From assembly GCA_903813345.2 (NCBI GenBank), contig CAIIXF020000008.1:9081278-9145277 (forward strand): a stretch of 64,000 bases of DNA. The letters are read 5' to 3'. This stretch comes from Owenia fusiformis. Taxonomy: Eukaryota; Annelida; Polychaeta; Sabellida; Oweniidae. The notes beneath the pieces were generated by a model. That model did not search any database. It worked only from the letters and a program-made list of their open reading frames with translations, and had not been told where the DNA came from. The translations under genes and the position numbers were made by a program. Within the stretch, counting starts at the first letter, position 1. Each line of letters begins with the position of its first letter. This document shows, piece after piece, positions 23,801 to 33,644 of the stretch.

Positions 23801-26683
23801 ATGTAATATCCAGGGGTGCATTTCTGTAGATTTTCTTTTACTTATAAATTCCTAATACATGTATAAGTATACATGTAATAATTATGAAATCATGACACCC
23901 ATGATTACAATTCTCCATTTCGCTGTTCGCTCTTTGAATCAGAACGTTCGCATATATGGTGCATATATGTACTCAAAAAGGACAAAATTTGATTGGTCAA
24001 TATTTTTCAACGATGCATTTCGTGTAGCTATTTGTGAGACCCGAAAGTTCTAAATCAAATTAATTACGCAATTTTGTTTTTACACCCGCAAGCTAAATAA
24101 AAAAATGACACCATCGGAATTCTTCTTCTTTGTCATTGAATTAATAGTCAGTATACCAGATTTAATCAATAAAAGATTATACAATTAACAACAAAATTCG
24201 GAAACGAGTATGTAAGATTTGCTTTCGAACCACTAAACTTGACCTAGATAATAGCGACGTGTCTTCTTTGGTCAAATGCTCAGTTGTTTGTGGGTTTTCA
24301 ACGTAACTCTATAATGTAATATGAAGATGAGTACTTTTATTCAGTTGTTGCATCGATGTTACAGTTTGTAGTGCGGTAATATTGGCATGAACGTGTTGAA
24401 AGTCGAATGGAATTGCTTTTTCCAATATGGCGACTAGTCACGTGACTTCTTCTCTTCCGGAATATACTCCCATTTTCAATCATTGTTTTCACCCCGTTAG
24501 GAGCCAATAAAATGAAAAAAAATATATGTTATATAAAGATTATTAAAAGACTAATTGTTTCTGATAGTTTGTTTTCTCCGATCGCATGGAGATTCGATCG
24601 AAAATATCGCTTGAAAAATGGGTATGAAAATCCCCATGTTAAACCAACGGGGAAAAACAAGGTAGAAAAATTTTGTTCCCCCGCGAACTGCATCATGGGA
24701 AATATTTTGACCTTATAAGGAAAAACTTTCGCGCCATCTTTATTAGAGATTCAATACTACCGAATCCGCGATTTTAAGAATTCTATATTAGAGCAAACGG
24801 TTCGGAACTTTTGGATCAACCCTCGTAGAACATTTAAGAATGGCTGGGAAATGCACCCCTGTTTTTTTATTTACTAAAACTTATTGAAGTAGATCATAAT
24901 CATATTTGGCTTTACTATAAGTTTTGTCTCATCTGTCTTATTTAAATTTTTCTTGTCCAGTTTTGATCTTAACTATGCTCCTGCTATTGGTTTATCATGA
25001 AACTTATTAAAAATAATTTGATTAACTCAGTTCTAAATACCTGTGTACTGTTTCAGTGTACTGCTACTTTGAGGTGCCCCAGATGTTCCGCAAGGAGGGC
25101 ATTGACTGTTACCTTCTCCAGTCTGAGCGTGTGGATAACCAGCGTTACATCCTCAGTCTACAGTCAATTGACTGGCCCCATGACACACAGAATAATGCAA
25201 CAAGGCAGCCAGACACCTTACGGTCTACTGTAAGTTTGTTATCCCAATATCAGTACTTTATGTGTTACTGTGAAATACTAATTTGAGGATCAGTTTGGAG
25301 AAGTACTCAAAAATTACACACTGTTTCACAATCTCAAGCACACCTTGTACATGTAAGTTCTTTTATACCCCCTGTATGTTCCCTGGTTTAAGTGATTGAA
25401 AAGTAGGTATTGTATCATTTTGATTGGTACATGTACAGTAAATGACATACCAGACCCTTTTATATGTACATGTATGTACATTTACAGTATAAGCTTATCT
25501 ATAGAAATACATAACAATACAGGAATAAACTTTCATCAAAGTATGCAGGGGTGAGGCTAAATGCTCATTATGTCATCACCAAAAGTGGTGACATGTTGTT
25601 ATTGTCTCCAGCTTTTTTGTGGCGGGTGTTGGGAGGTTGGTGAAATGTTGTTTGGCATATGTAACAGCGTTCAGTTTATAACAGCGTTCGGTGGTCGCAT
25701 CTGTAACATATGGCAGGTTGTGACATTTTGCATGTTAATGCCTTGTTTTGTTTTGTAACCTTACTTTTTATTATAATCAGCACACCAGGCAGCACACTGT
25801 CTGATGGAAATCAAAGGTATTCAAAGTTAAGAGTGTAGGGACTATCTTAAAATAAAATAAAATCAATGAAGAATGTTGATTTATTGACCCGGCCCCTTGT
25901 TTCAGATCTTGCCCTGTGGCTGGCTGATAGAGTCTGCTGTAAAGAAGAAGACTGGGAGACTTCAGTCAATGGTGACCTACTTTATACAGGTATCTTCTCT
26001 TATAATTATATGCTCAATGTTAGTGACCTACTTTGTACAGGTAGCTTGTCTTGTGAATATTCTCAATGTTAGTGACCTACTTTGTACAGGTAGCTTGTCT
26101 TGTGAATATTCTCAATGTTAGTGACCTACTTTGTACAGGTACATGAAGATCCTATTGTAATTATATGTTCAATCTAAGTAACATACATTGTACAGGTAGC
26201 GTGTCTTGTAGTCATATTGTCAATGTTAGTGACATACTTTAGACAGATAGATTCAATGTTTGTGACATGCTTCGTACAGGTAGCTTGTCTTGTAAAATAT
26301 TCTCAATGTTAGCGACCTTCTTTGTGCAGGTAGCTTATTTTGTAAATGTTCTCGATCAATGTTAGTGACCTGCTCATTTCAGGTAGCTCCTCTTGTAAAT
26401 ATCATCAATGTTTAGACATTAGATCAAATATCAGTGGTGCTTGTTTCGTGAAGCTATTTATGATATACTAGTTATTTATTTTAACTAAAATATTTTGTAT
26501 TATATTCAAGGTATATTAATTGCTTCTTTTCAGATGGAGTTGAATGACAGCAAAGAGGGAAGTGGCTCCGTAGTAGAAGAGCTAGTATCCAAACAACCCT
26601 TTGCCATATCACAATTGAGACAATATTTAGCGCCATCTGCCTATGTATCCAGGTCAAGGTCAACATCACAGGAGGATGTTTGA
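17833..26683 (+). CDS. Membrane-anchored protein with two START lipid-binding domains
   Basis: Exons read as 17833-17937, 19428-19490, 19948-20118, 20610-20709, one near 21088-21205, 21567-21660, 21933-22565, 22957-23095, 23512-23720, 25057-25229, 25906-25989, 26534-26683. Residues 1-35 form a signal-anchor (ILIASNILAIVVVIYIFVII). The first START domain is degenerate: VVLNTIKDPTKIQQWNQDVV, then VLVQRDEWLLLVLEVSNDN, YYLAQPVQELNQCMLTVVMH, and RLASLHDYLL. A Ser/Gln-rich linker follows. The second START is canonical: GWVFCGIDKDVVVLKKLY, LPCGWLIESAVKKKTG, LQSMVTYFIQMELND, QPFAISQLRQYL. START folds bind sterols, phospholipids or ceramides in a cavity and move them between membranes. The N-terminal anchor suggests action at a membrane. 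Junctions from exon 7 onward keep phase. The exon near 21088 does not join cleanly in either frame, so its borders or a missing small exon are unresolved. I know of no vertebrate STARD protein with two START domains. Length is about 660-680 residues. AATAAA occurs near 26985 and 27152. Confidence 0.85.
18395..19260. repeat. 60-bp minisatellite in intron 1 of the START gene
   Basis: About 14 copies of a 60-bp unit (TGTACCATTACTGTGCAATG, then TTTACAGAGGGAATGATTGT) are in exact 60-bp register from about 18420 to 19020. Copies with small length changes extend to about 19260. Because 60 is a multiple of three, one frame stays open for 275 codons (18428-19255), which I take as a by-product. Each unit carries a TTTACAG|AG or TTTTCAG|AG that looks like a splice acceptor. 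Confidence 0.88.
23155..23352 (-). mobile_element. Helentron-like element, copy 1
   Basis: It runs from a hairpin-type end (TAGAAGTGGTGACACATTGT) through GTCTCC and GTCTGTAACAAATGGCA to GGTGACATTTTGCATG. The ends and order match the copies at 25569, 42617 and 43603. It lies in a START gene intron, inverted relative to the two distal copies. Confidence 0.6.
23811..24861. mobile_element. 1.05-kb element with CAGGGGTGCATTTC terminal inverted repeats
   Basis: CAGGGGTGCATTTC at 23811 is mirrored by GAAATGCACCCCTG ending at 24861. Beyond 14 bp the ends diverge. No target duplication is obvious and no transposase frame is found. The interior near 24415-24470 has CCAATATGGCGAC, CACGTG and CTTCCGG, a cluster like YY1, E-box and ETS promoter sites. 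It lies in a START gene intron. Confidence 0.6.
25569..25747 (-). mobile_element. Helentron-like element, copy 2
   Basis: It starts TGTCATCACCAAAAGTGGTG, continues through TTGTTATTGTCTCC and ends GTGACATTTTGCATGTTAAT. This is the same family and orientation as copy 1, and it too lies in a START gene intron. Confidence 0.65.
25968..26410 (+). repeat. Minisatellite that copies the exon end and 5' splice site
   Basis: About nine units of roughly 49 bp begin inside the exon 25906-25989 and run into its intron. Each unit contains a version of GTGACCTACTTTGTACAG|GTAGC, which is the last 18 bases of the exon plus the donor. Early copies are nearly identical and later ones decay. The second donor (after 26040) lies 51 bp downstream, so its use would insert 17 residues in frame. 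The next spacing is 49 bp and would shift frame. Confidence 0.85.
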
Positions 26684-28460
26684 ACTCCCCATGTTGTAGA
26701 TATGATAAGTTAATGGAGCTTCCTAATGATTCATTACTCAATGGTGGAAGGGTGGAACTTTCTTTTGATATCATTATTATAAATTGATCATAGTGCCTAT
26801 ATCTTACAGCATTACATACCTAGCGAAACATTTGTATGGGAGTCAATGGAGCTGAAGGTCGGCTATATATTCCTGTATGGCTGCCAAACTTTTTACCATG
26901 AAAATCTTATGATGTCATGTTTCATTCCTTCCAAATTCTATTTGCACACAAATGTGTGACTTCATTGATATAATGTAGCCATGGAAATAAAGGTATGTAA
27001 TACAACAATTATGTCAGTATAATTGAATATATGCCTTCAGTCTGTCGTAATAGCCGCCCCAAGCTCAGCTATATTGATGACAGACCTCAGGTATATATTC
27101 ACTGATATGGACATAATTGTTAAATACAATTTAGAAGATTGTTAACTTAATGAATAAAGTTTGGTGGGAATATAATAAAGATAAAATTTATGATGGTAAA
27201 TAGTTTTATATGCATGTACATGTACACTGTACATGAAGACTTTCCTAGAAATACTGAAGCGATGCCCATATAAATATTATGGGTAAAAGAATGAGGCCTT
27301 CACAGTGCATTATGATTTCACAATGAACTTGATAATGTCATTTTTTATAAAAGAGAGATAGTGTATTTGAATTACAATAGATAAGAGAACTCTATCGTAT
27401 TTCATTGGATTCAAACTACTATAACCCTTCATGATAATGTACTTCAGGGCTCCACCAGGTGCATTATACAGTTATATGTGCAGGTTAGTACATGCACTCA
27501 TGCTTTTAAATTTCAAATACCAGGATTCTTTTTTCCTTAAAGATTACACCTGGAGAAGGGGTATAAGTCAACTTTATTAGCTTACATTCATTTTAAAAAG
27601 AAGTGAGTACTGTTGAGTAAATAGTTAGGTTGTGATTAACAGTGATATTAAAGATACACTGTATATATACATTTGTTATTCAAGCCTGTTGTGAATCACA
27701 GGTTGCAATCGAATTCTTGAAATCTTACTTAAAGGGAGTAGAAGGGGTAGAGACGAATTGAGGCAATTGTATCTTTTGCTGTTATTATTCATTTCATACT
27801 CATTTTGTAAAATGTCTGACAGCTCAGACTTTTACTGGATAATCTTTTGATTTTTAAGGTTATCTGTGAAAAAATTGAAAAAGGAGATGTACATTATTTT
27901 CTATTCTAATGAATAGACATCAAATCTTCAATAATTTCTTTATTTGATCAGGTTTATCAATACCTTTTTCAAAATATAAAATGAGAATTGTAAGGGAAAT
28001 AGTGGCATGTATTTTGTAAAGACATCTTCCAACATTTTATACTTTGTCCCTTCTACTTCATTGAGAACTTATTTACAAAGTTATTATGTTAGTACTACAT
28101 GTATGTTTATAATTACTGTAGTTTTATACATTATTTGATGAAATACATTTTATATATGTTTAATAAAATACATTTTGTGTTTTCATTCAAAAACCAAGAA
28201 ATACATCAATATTGTAATATTATCTGGGGCTGGTCTGGAAATTCAGAGGGGGCCATTCCCATGGTAAAGTGCCTCAGTTTGCCCATTGTTTCCACAATGT
28301 GTGATAGAAAGTTGATAAGGATGACCCAGTATGTCATTCTGCAGTAGCCAATCTACAAGTTTTATGTGTGATGGAAGGTGTTTTACGTGTGTAGCCCCTG
28401 TATGTTTCCATACCACCCTCTGTCTCAGCTCCTTAAATACAGTCATTAATTTGTCAACAA
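26684..28460. other. 3' flank of the START gene, no further gene
   Basis: AT-rich sequence follows the stop codon, with candidate AATAAA signals near 26985 and 27152. Nothing codes convincingly between there and the repeats that start at 28462. Confidence 0.4.
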
Positions 28461-28461
28461 T

Positions 28462-28905
28462 AGACTAGGTGCGAGTTGAAATAATCTTGATTTACGTCAT
28501 TAAAAATTCAGTCAAACTGATGTCATATTACGAATCTACATGTAAAATTACATCTAGAAATGTGGTTTTGATAAGAGTTTATCAACTTTGAAAATTTAAT
28601 TTTCTTTGAAAATGTGACTTCTAGGTCGGGGAGATTCCCCATAGACCCCATGTTGTAAAATCACAAAAAGTGAAATATCTTTTCTTTTGTTGGGCAGATA
28701 ACATTTTCCTTTACTGGACATATTTTAATTTGTATAACTATCAGATACATAAGGGTAATATGACAAGTGAACCACTAAAACCGATGAATAATCAAGTTTA
28801 AGGGAACTTTGTAATACCCTGCCATGTTATTTCCCCCGAATCAGCCACCTGGTGGCGAAACTGGTAACTACCTACTCGGCGAGTAGTACTCGCATCTGAG
28901 TAATT
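28462..28905. repeat. Interspersed repeat R1, copy 1
   Basis: It begins AATAGACTAGGTGCGAGTTG and includes GTCGGGGAGATTCCCCATAG, AGATACATAAGGGTAATATG and GAACCACTAAAACC. It ends near GCCACCTGGTGGCGAAACTG. The adjacent copy at 28910-29310 follows in the same direction, and a shorter one lies at 62955-63240. Confidence 0.75.
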
Positions 28906-28909
28906 GAAT

Positions 28910-29310
28910 AGACTAGATGCGAGTAGATATAATCTTTACTTACGTCATTAAATATTCGAAATTCAGTCAAAGTGATGTCATATTTGAAATTTACATGTAA
29001 AAGTACATCTAGAAATATGGTTTCGAAAATTGTTTATCAACTTTGAAAATTTAATTTTTTTTTCTAGTTCGGGTTGATTCCCCATAGACCCCATGTTACA
29101 AAATCACAAAAACTGAAATAATTTTTCTTGTATTAGACAGATAACATTTTCTTTTACTGGAGATATTTTAATTTGAATAACTATTAGATACATAAGGGTG
29201 ATATGAAAATCGAACCACTAAAACAGATTTAATTTAAGTTAAAGAGAACTTTCTCCTATACCCGCCATACTATCTGACCCGAACGAGCCACCTAGTGGTG
29301 GAACTGTGCA
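28910..29310. repeat. Interspersed repeat R1, copy 2
   Basis: It is in direct orientation to copy 1 and shares all its main blocks, such as GATTCCCCATAGACCCCATG and ATACATAAGGGTGATATGA. Its right end, near GCCACCTAGTGGTGGAACTG, directly abuts the truncated end of the UGT relic. Confidence 0.75.
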
Positions 29311-29324
29311 TGTGCGTTATTATC

Positions 29325-29850
29325 CACTTCTTTAAGTACTGACCCAAATGACATGAAGATGACACCATGATTTGCTCTGGCAGTCACAAAATCATCCAGA
29401 TTAGGTGATCGTGGTTGAGGCGGTTTAAATGAAAGACATCCAACTTGAATAACGTTATCCATTAATGGCTTATGATATTCCAGGAGACTGTCTTCGTTTA
29501 TCAGCCATATAAGGGATTGACTCTTCAGGTCTGGGTATACATCAAGTACAGTTTTATTTGGAGCATATTTTCTATATGAAATAGAGCATCATTTTCATAC
29601 TCACCTAAAATCATTTTTGTTTCAAACTGTTTTAACAGGTTGTGCGAATGTCATATATATATTTAGTCCATTGGTCGAAGGGAATGATGGCAAAGCTGGA
29701 GCACCCATTAGGTTAGCTGGAAATGCTGTGGTGAGAGAACAGAATGGAATATTGAGATTGTAAGGTAACGGGGATATCATAATTCTCTGTAATATCATCC
29801 ATCTTTTCATTTTCAAGTAAATGTATTACAAAGTCGTTAATCAGTGTTAA
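29325..29850 (-). pseudogene. UDP-glycosyltransferase (GT1) pseudogene fragment
   Basis: Three blocks in different frames give UGT sequence in the right order on the minus strand. They are LLENEKMDDI then a frame change, YNLNIPFCSLTTAFPANLMG and APALPSFPSTN at about 29660-29770, and then, after at least one more shift, KYAPNKTVLDVYP, IWLINEDSLLEYHKPLMDNV and HGVIFMSFGSV at 29330-29575. UGTs conjugate sugars to small lipophilic molecules. The frames are broken by indels, and the relic stops just after the SFGS motif at the edge of repeat R1. The sugar-nucleotide-binding C-terminus and membrane anchor are therefore missing. It cannot encode a working enzyme. Confidence 0.75.
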
Positions 29851-30482
29851 GATCAATGGCCTCGAGCATATTTTTGGGGGTTTTGATCGGATTTGAATAA
29901 TTGGGGCTAATTGTTGTTTTTTAGATATATAAATATCACAAAGATGAAAAGAGACATTTTTTTCTCGGAAGCTGTTTGGAACGCTTTGTTCATATGATGT
30001 TGTTAAAACAATCCCAACCCGAAGAAAAATTCAAATTGTTAATTTTTACAAACAGGCTGAGGAAAACCCCCAATGTGATGAACCAACTATACTGATTTGT
30101 TTGCCTCGTGTGTTCTCAAGTGTTCATAAAAAATAGTAGAATGATCGACATTTTTTGAATGCGTAAAATGTGTTGTAATAGGAAAAATCCAATCTATGTG
30201 AGGTTTGGTAAATATCAAGATAAACAAATGATTTAAGTAATTATAGTGAAAAGACAGTTATAAGATATTCCCAATACAGCAATGGGACAGTCACAAAGTC
30301 CCACTTGGCAGTCGAGTCACATTGAGTCCCACGCAATTTAAGTTTACAGAGGTCACATCGTGCCCCATTGATATGTATGTTGGACTTTATTAATTCCGAT
30401 AATATATTTAATTATATACACATACAATGACTTTGGGGCTTTGAACGATATTGTGTAATGGACATGTCGGAATGATGTACTA

Positions 30483-30687
30483 CAGGCCCGTAGCCAGGAT
30501 TTGCCAAGGAGGGGTTCACCTTTTGAAAAATTCCAGGGGCGTTTACTTGTGACAATTTAGGTCCGAAAATGGCCAAAATCACTTAAAAAGTGCTCAGAAC
30601 GGTGAAAAACTGCATGATTTTGAAAGATTTTTTTGGCCAGAGTGGGGGTTTGCTCGAACCCATCAACCCCCCATGGCTACGGGCCTG
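30483..30687. mobile_element. MITE with CAGGCCCGTAGCC ends, copy 1
   Basis: Near-palindromic 205-bp element with CAGGCCCGTAGCCAGG at the left and CCATGGCTACGGGCCTG at the right. A 5-bp direct repeat TACTA flanks it (30478-30482 and 30688-30692). A second copy is at 53800-54009. Confidence 0.8.
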
Positions 30688-31173
30688 TACTAGTATCAAA
30701 ATTAAAAAGTAGAAGACAAGCATTTAATGTCATTTCAACCAGTTGTTGAGGTGCGACATTGACCTTACTTGGTACAAAATTGTATAATAACTTCGAGCTG
30801 TGCCATGCGAGTCTGGAGAATGTATTAATATAAATGCACATTATTATAGAAAGTGATGTCCTTGTTCCTGTTATTACCTTAAAACTACAAAAACTACAAA
30901 AACTGAATTACTTGTTTATCTTCGACCATTAAATAAATAAATATATAAGTTAGTCTTAGATCATCGGCTTTCAAGAGACGATTTACTTTTCCAGAAAAAT
31001 GCAATAAAGGAGTAAGCCTAAATGCTTATTAGGATTCGCGACTGAGCACATATAACCCTAATCAATGAGCTCCTCTCCAAGCTTTGAAGTATGCCAGGTG
31101 ACTGTATGTGTATGGTAAAGGTATAAGAAGTACTTTAAATCCAATAGAAACATGTAGTAAAACTAATAAGAGG

Positions 31174-31296
31174 AGCTGTATTTTTGCCATGTTTCATTTA
31201 AAAAGTATTTTAATCATCAGTTGTGTAGTCGTTTCATTTAAAAAGTATTTTAATCATCAGTTACGTGTAGTCTTCTTCCGGCAAAAATACAACTTC
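31174..31296. repeat. Small inverted-repeat element with internal 40-bp duplication
   Basis: AGCTGTATTTTTGCC at the left is mirrored by GGCAAAAATACAACTT at the right. Inside, GTTTCATTTAAAAAGTATTT is repeated exactly 40 bp apart (31191 and 31231). Confidence 0.5.
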
Positions 31297-31796
31297 TAAA
31301 AAACGTGAACTTAATCTGAGACCTTTGCAGATGACCGGTAGATGACTTACCATAAAGTTTTTATGAATGAGCTGACTTTAATTGTAAGAATACAATCGCA
31401 AAAAGACTCTTTAAACAATTTACAGGGTGGTCAAATGAAAATGACTACTTTTTCATGTTCGAGCTCACTATATATACAATTTCCAAAATGTCACGTATGA
31501 TAATTATTAGAAAATTCAATTTCTAACAAAACAATTTAGACCATGATATTGATATTGAAAAAGTCCCTCCCTATAAGTCTTATTTACCCGTTCGTCCCCG
31601 TATTTTGTATTTTTCAAAAAATTCCACAAAAGGTGAAAATCTTTTAGAAATCATTTTCTCATACGATTATTTTTTTCATTTGATTAAACTTGTAAACGTT
31701 TAATTTTTTTCAAAGATTTTCATTCTAGTCTCTACCACTTGGTTATTGAGAATCGTTCAACATGACAGATCCCTCTGCATCCCAGGGATATAACAA

Positions 31797-31824
31797 TGAC
31801 GTCATCTTTAAATAAATGACGTCA
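31797..31824. promoter_or_regulatory. Pair of CRE palindromes
   Basis: TGACGTCA occurs at 31797-31804 and 31817-31824, 20 bp apart and close to two helical turns. No gene start is seen beside it, so a regulatory role is only a possibility. Confidence 0.35.
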
Positions 31825-33644
31825 CCACATTGATTATTGAGTGACATCTATCTTCACTAAACTAACAAAGATGGATGGTTGCACTGAGTTGAATTGACTT
31901 CTAACTCTATTTAAATTTGATTAACAGAAACAACCGCAATGTAGTCGCCAAAACAGTAAGTGATGATGTGTTTTAATTCAATTCTTAACAAAATAGAAGT
32001 GAGGTTTTCTCATTATTTTGCTCAAAAGTCATGAGTTTAATCATTATAAATTCAACATTATGGAAAATACAATGTTTACAGCTCTAGCCTATTAGAAGTT
32101 GATCACAGCTTTGGTTTAAATCTGTTTTATTTCTTATATGTCAAATTCTGAAACATGCCATTCCCACAATTTAATACTGAGATTATGATTTTTCCAAATC
32201 AAAAGATTTTATTTGGTATTTCATTTTATAATAGAGGAGTGTTCATTCATAATGACCTTATGGACTTCCATTTAGTTACTGAACTGAAGAATAATTAGTA
32301 GCAAATATTTTCGAAGAATGTAATATTTATTTAATCATGGCGCACAAATAAGTCTTTATGGCTACGTGAATACTCTCTGACGATAGAAGTGACAGATGAT
32401 AATTAGTAATGTAATAAAATGAAACATAGGCTGAAATTCCAAAACGACCAAATTGAAATAACACGATATCTATTGTACTCCGTAGGCTCTAAAATTAAAC
32501 CTTTTTCAAATTGCAATGCCTTACAACAAAGAACACCTACTGTAGTGCTGAAAATACCCATTTGTTCTTTCTTTGAATTGAAAATAGAAAATTCAAAATT
32601 CAATTCCCAGTCCAGGTGACCCAAAAAACGTCACCTCCTTAATTTGGGAATAACTATATCTCCGTTTTGAAAGACTTTTCATGATTTTTTGTGTAGATGG
32701 AGAGTTCATACAATGCATAAATCATTGGAATTTACCTAATAAACAGTCTATGCATCATATTGGACAAGATTGTTGATTAAAGGGTAGATTTTACATACTA
32801 TTGATAATATGTATGAAAGCAATCCAGAAATGGCTCAAGTAATGGCTAAGACAGAAATTTAAATTTCAGAAAATTGCAAATCAACATTTTTGCACAATAT
32901 CACTAGACCATACCTGGATGGAAAATGTGATCATTTTAAAATTTGTAATTTAAACAGTCTATATACGCAGATAAATTAAAAAATCATATTTGAGTTTATA
33001 CTAAAATGAGAGGGTAATTTTTCTGGGTCAACCTGTATGGAGGTGTACACGTGAATTAGGGAGCACGCGCGTTACAAATGTCCATTGAAATTTAGCAAAA
33101 GTAGAACTCCTTTGAGAAATCTTGGCTACGGCCTGAGTATAGAAGTCACATCGGAATGTTTTTTAAAGGCTGATTGTAGACACTGAAACTTGCGTTTGTC
33201 TAAAATGTAATCGTATAATATGTTTTAATATAATTTCGCATTTTAATTCCATCAATGGATAATAAATGCTATACCCATTCAAATGCTTGTGTTAATAAAT
33301 GATAATACTAGTACCAACATTTTCTTCTATTTCCTGGCATATTTTAATTCTGTGTGTAATTTACAAAAACAACAACTTCGATTTGCACAGTTTTTACCTT
33401 TATTCAATTTTTAAAGATATTCAAGTTTTCTGAACAGATACGGTCTTTTGTGTCACCCTGTACTATGATTCAAATTTTCGAATAGACTAGACTATCATTT
33501 GTATACAAGGTATTTTGTTTCAAATTGAATACCTTTTACATAGTCAAGTATGGGTTTTCCAATCATTCAAAGAGCATGAAATTTCATTTATTTTGCATCG
33601 TGTTTGCTTTTGTGATCAGGCCGTTACATACAGTATATCCCTTC

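Larger units (their letters stand above)
30693..33644. other. Gene-free stretch
   Basis: AT-rich, with no convincing exon on either strand. It holds two CRE palindromes at 31797 and 31817 and the small inverted-repeat element at 31174-31296. The rest shows nothing I can name. Confidence 0.4.
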
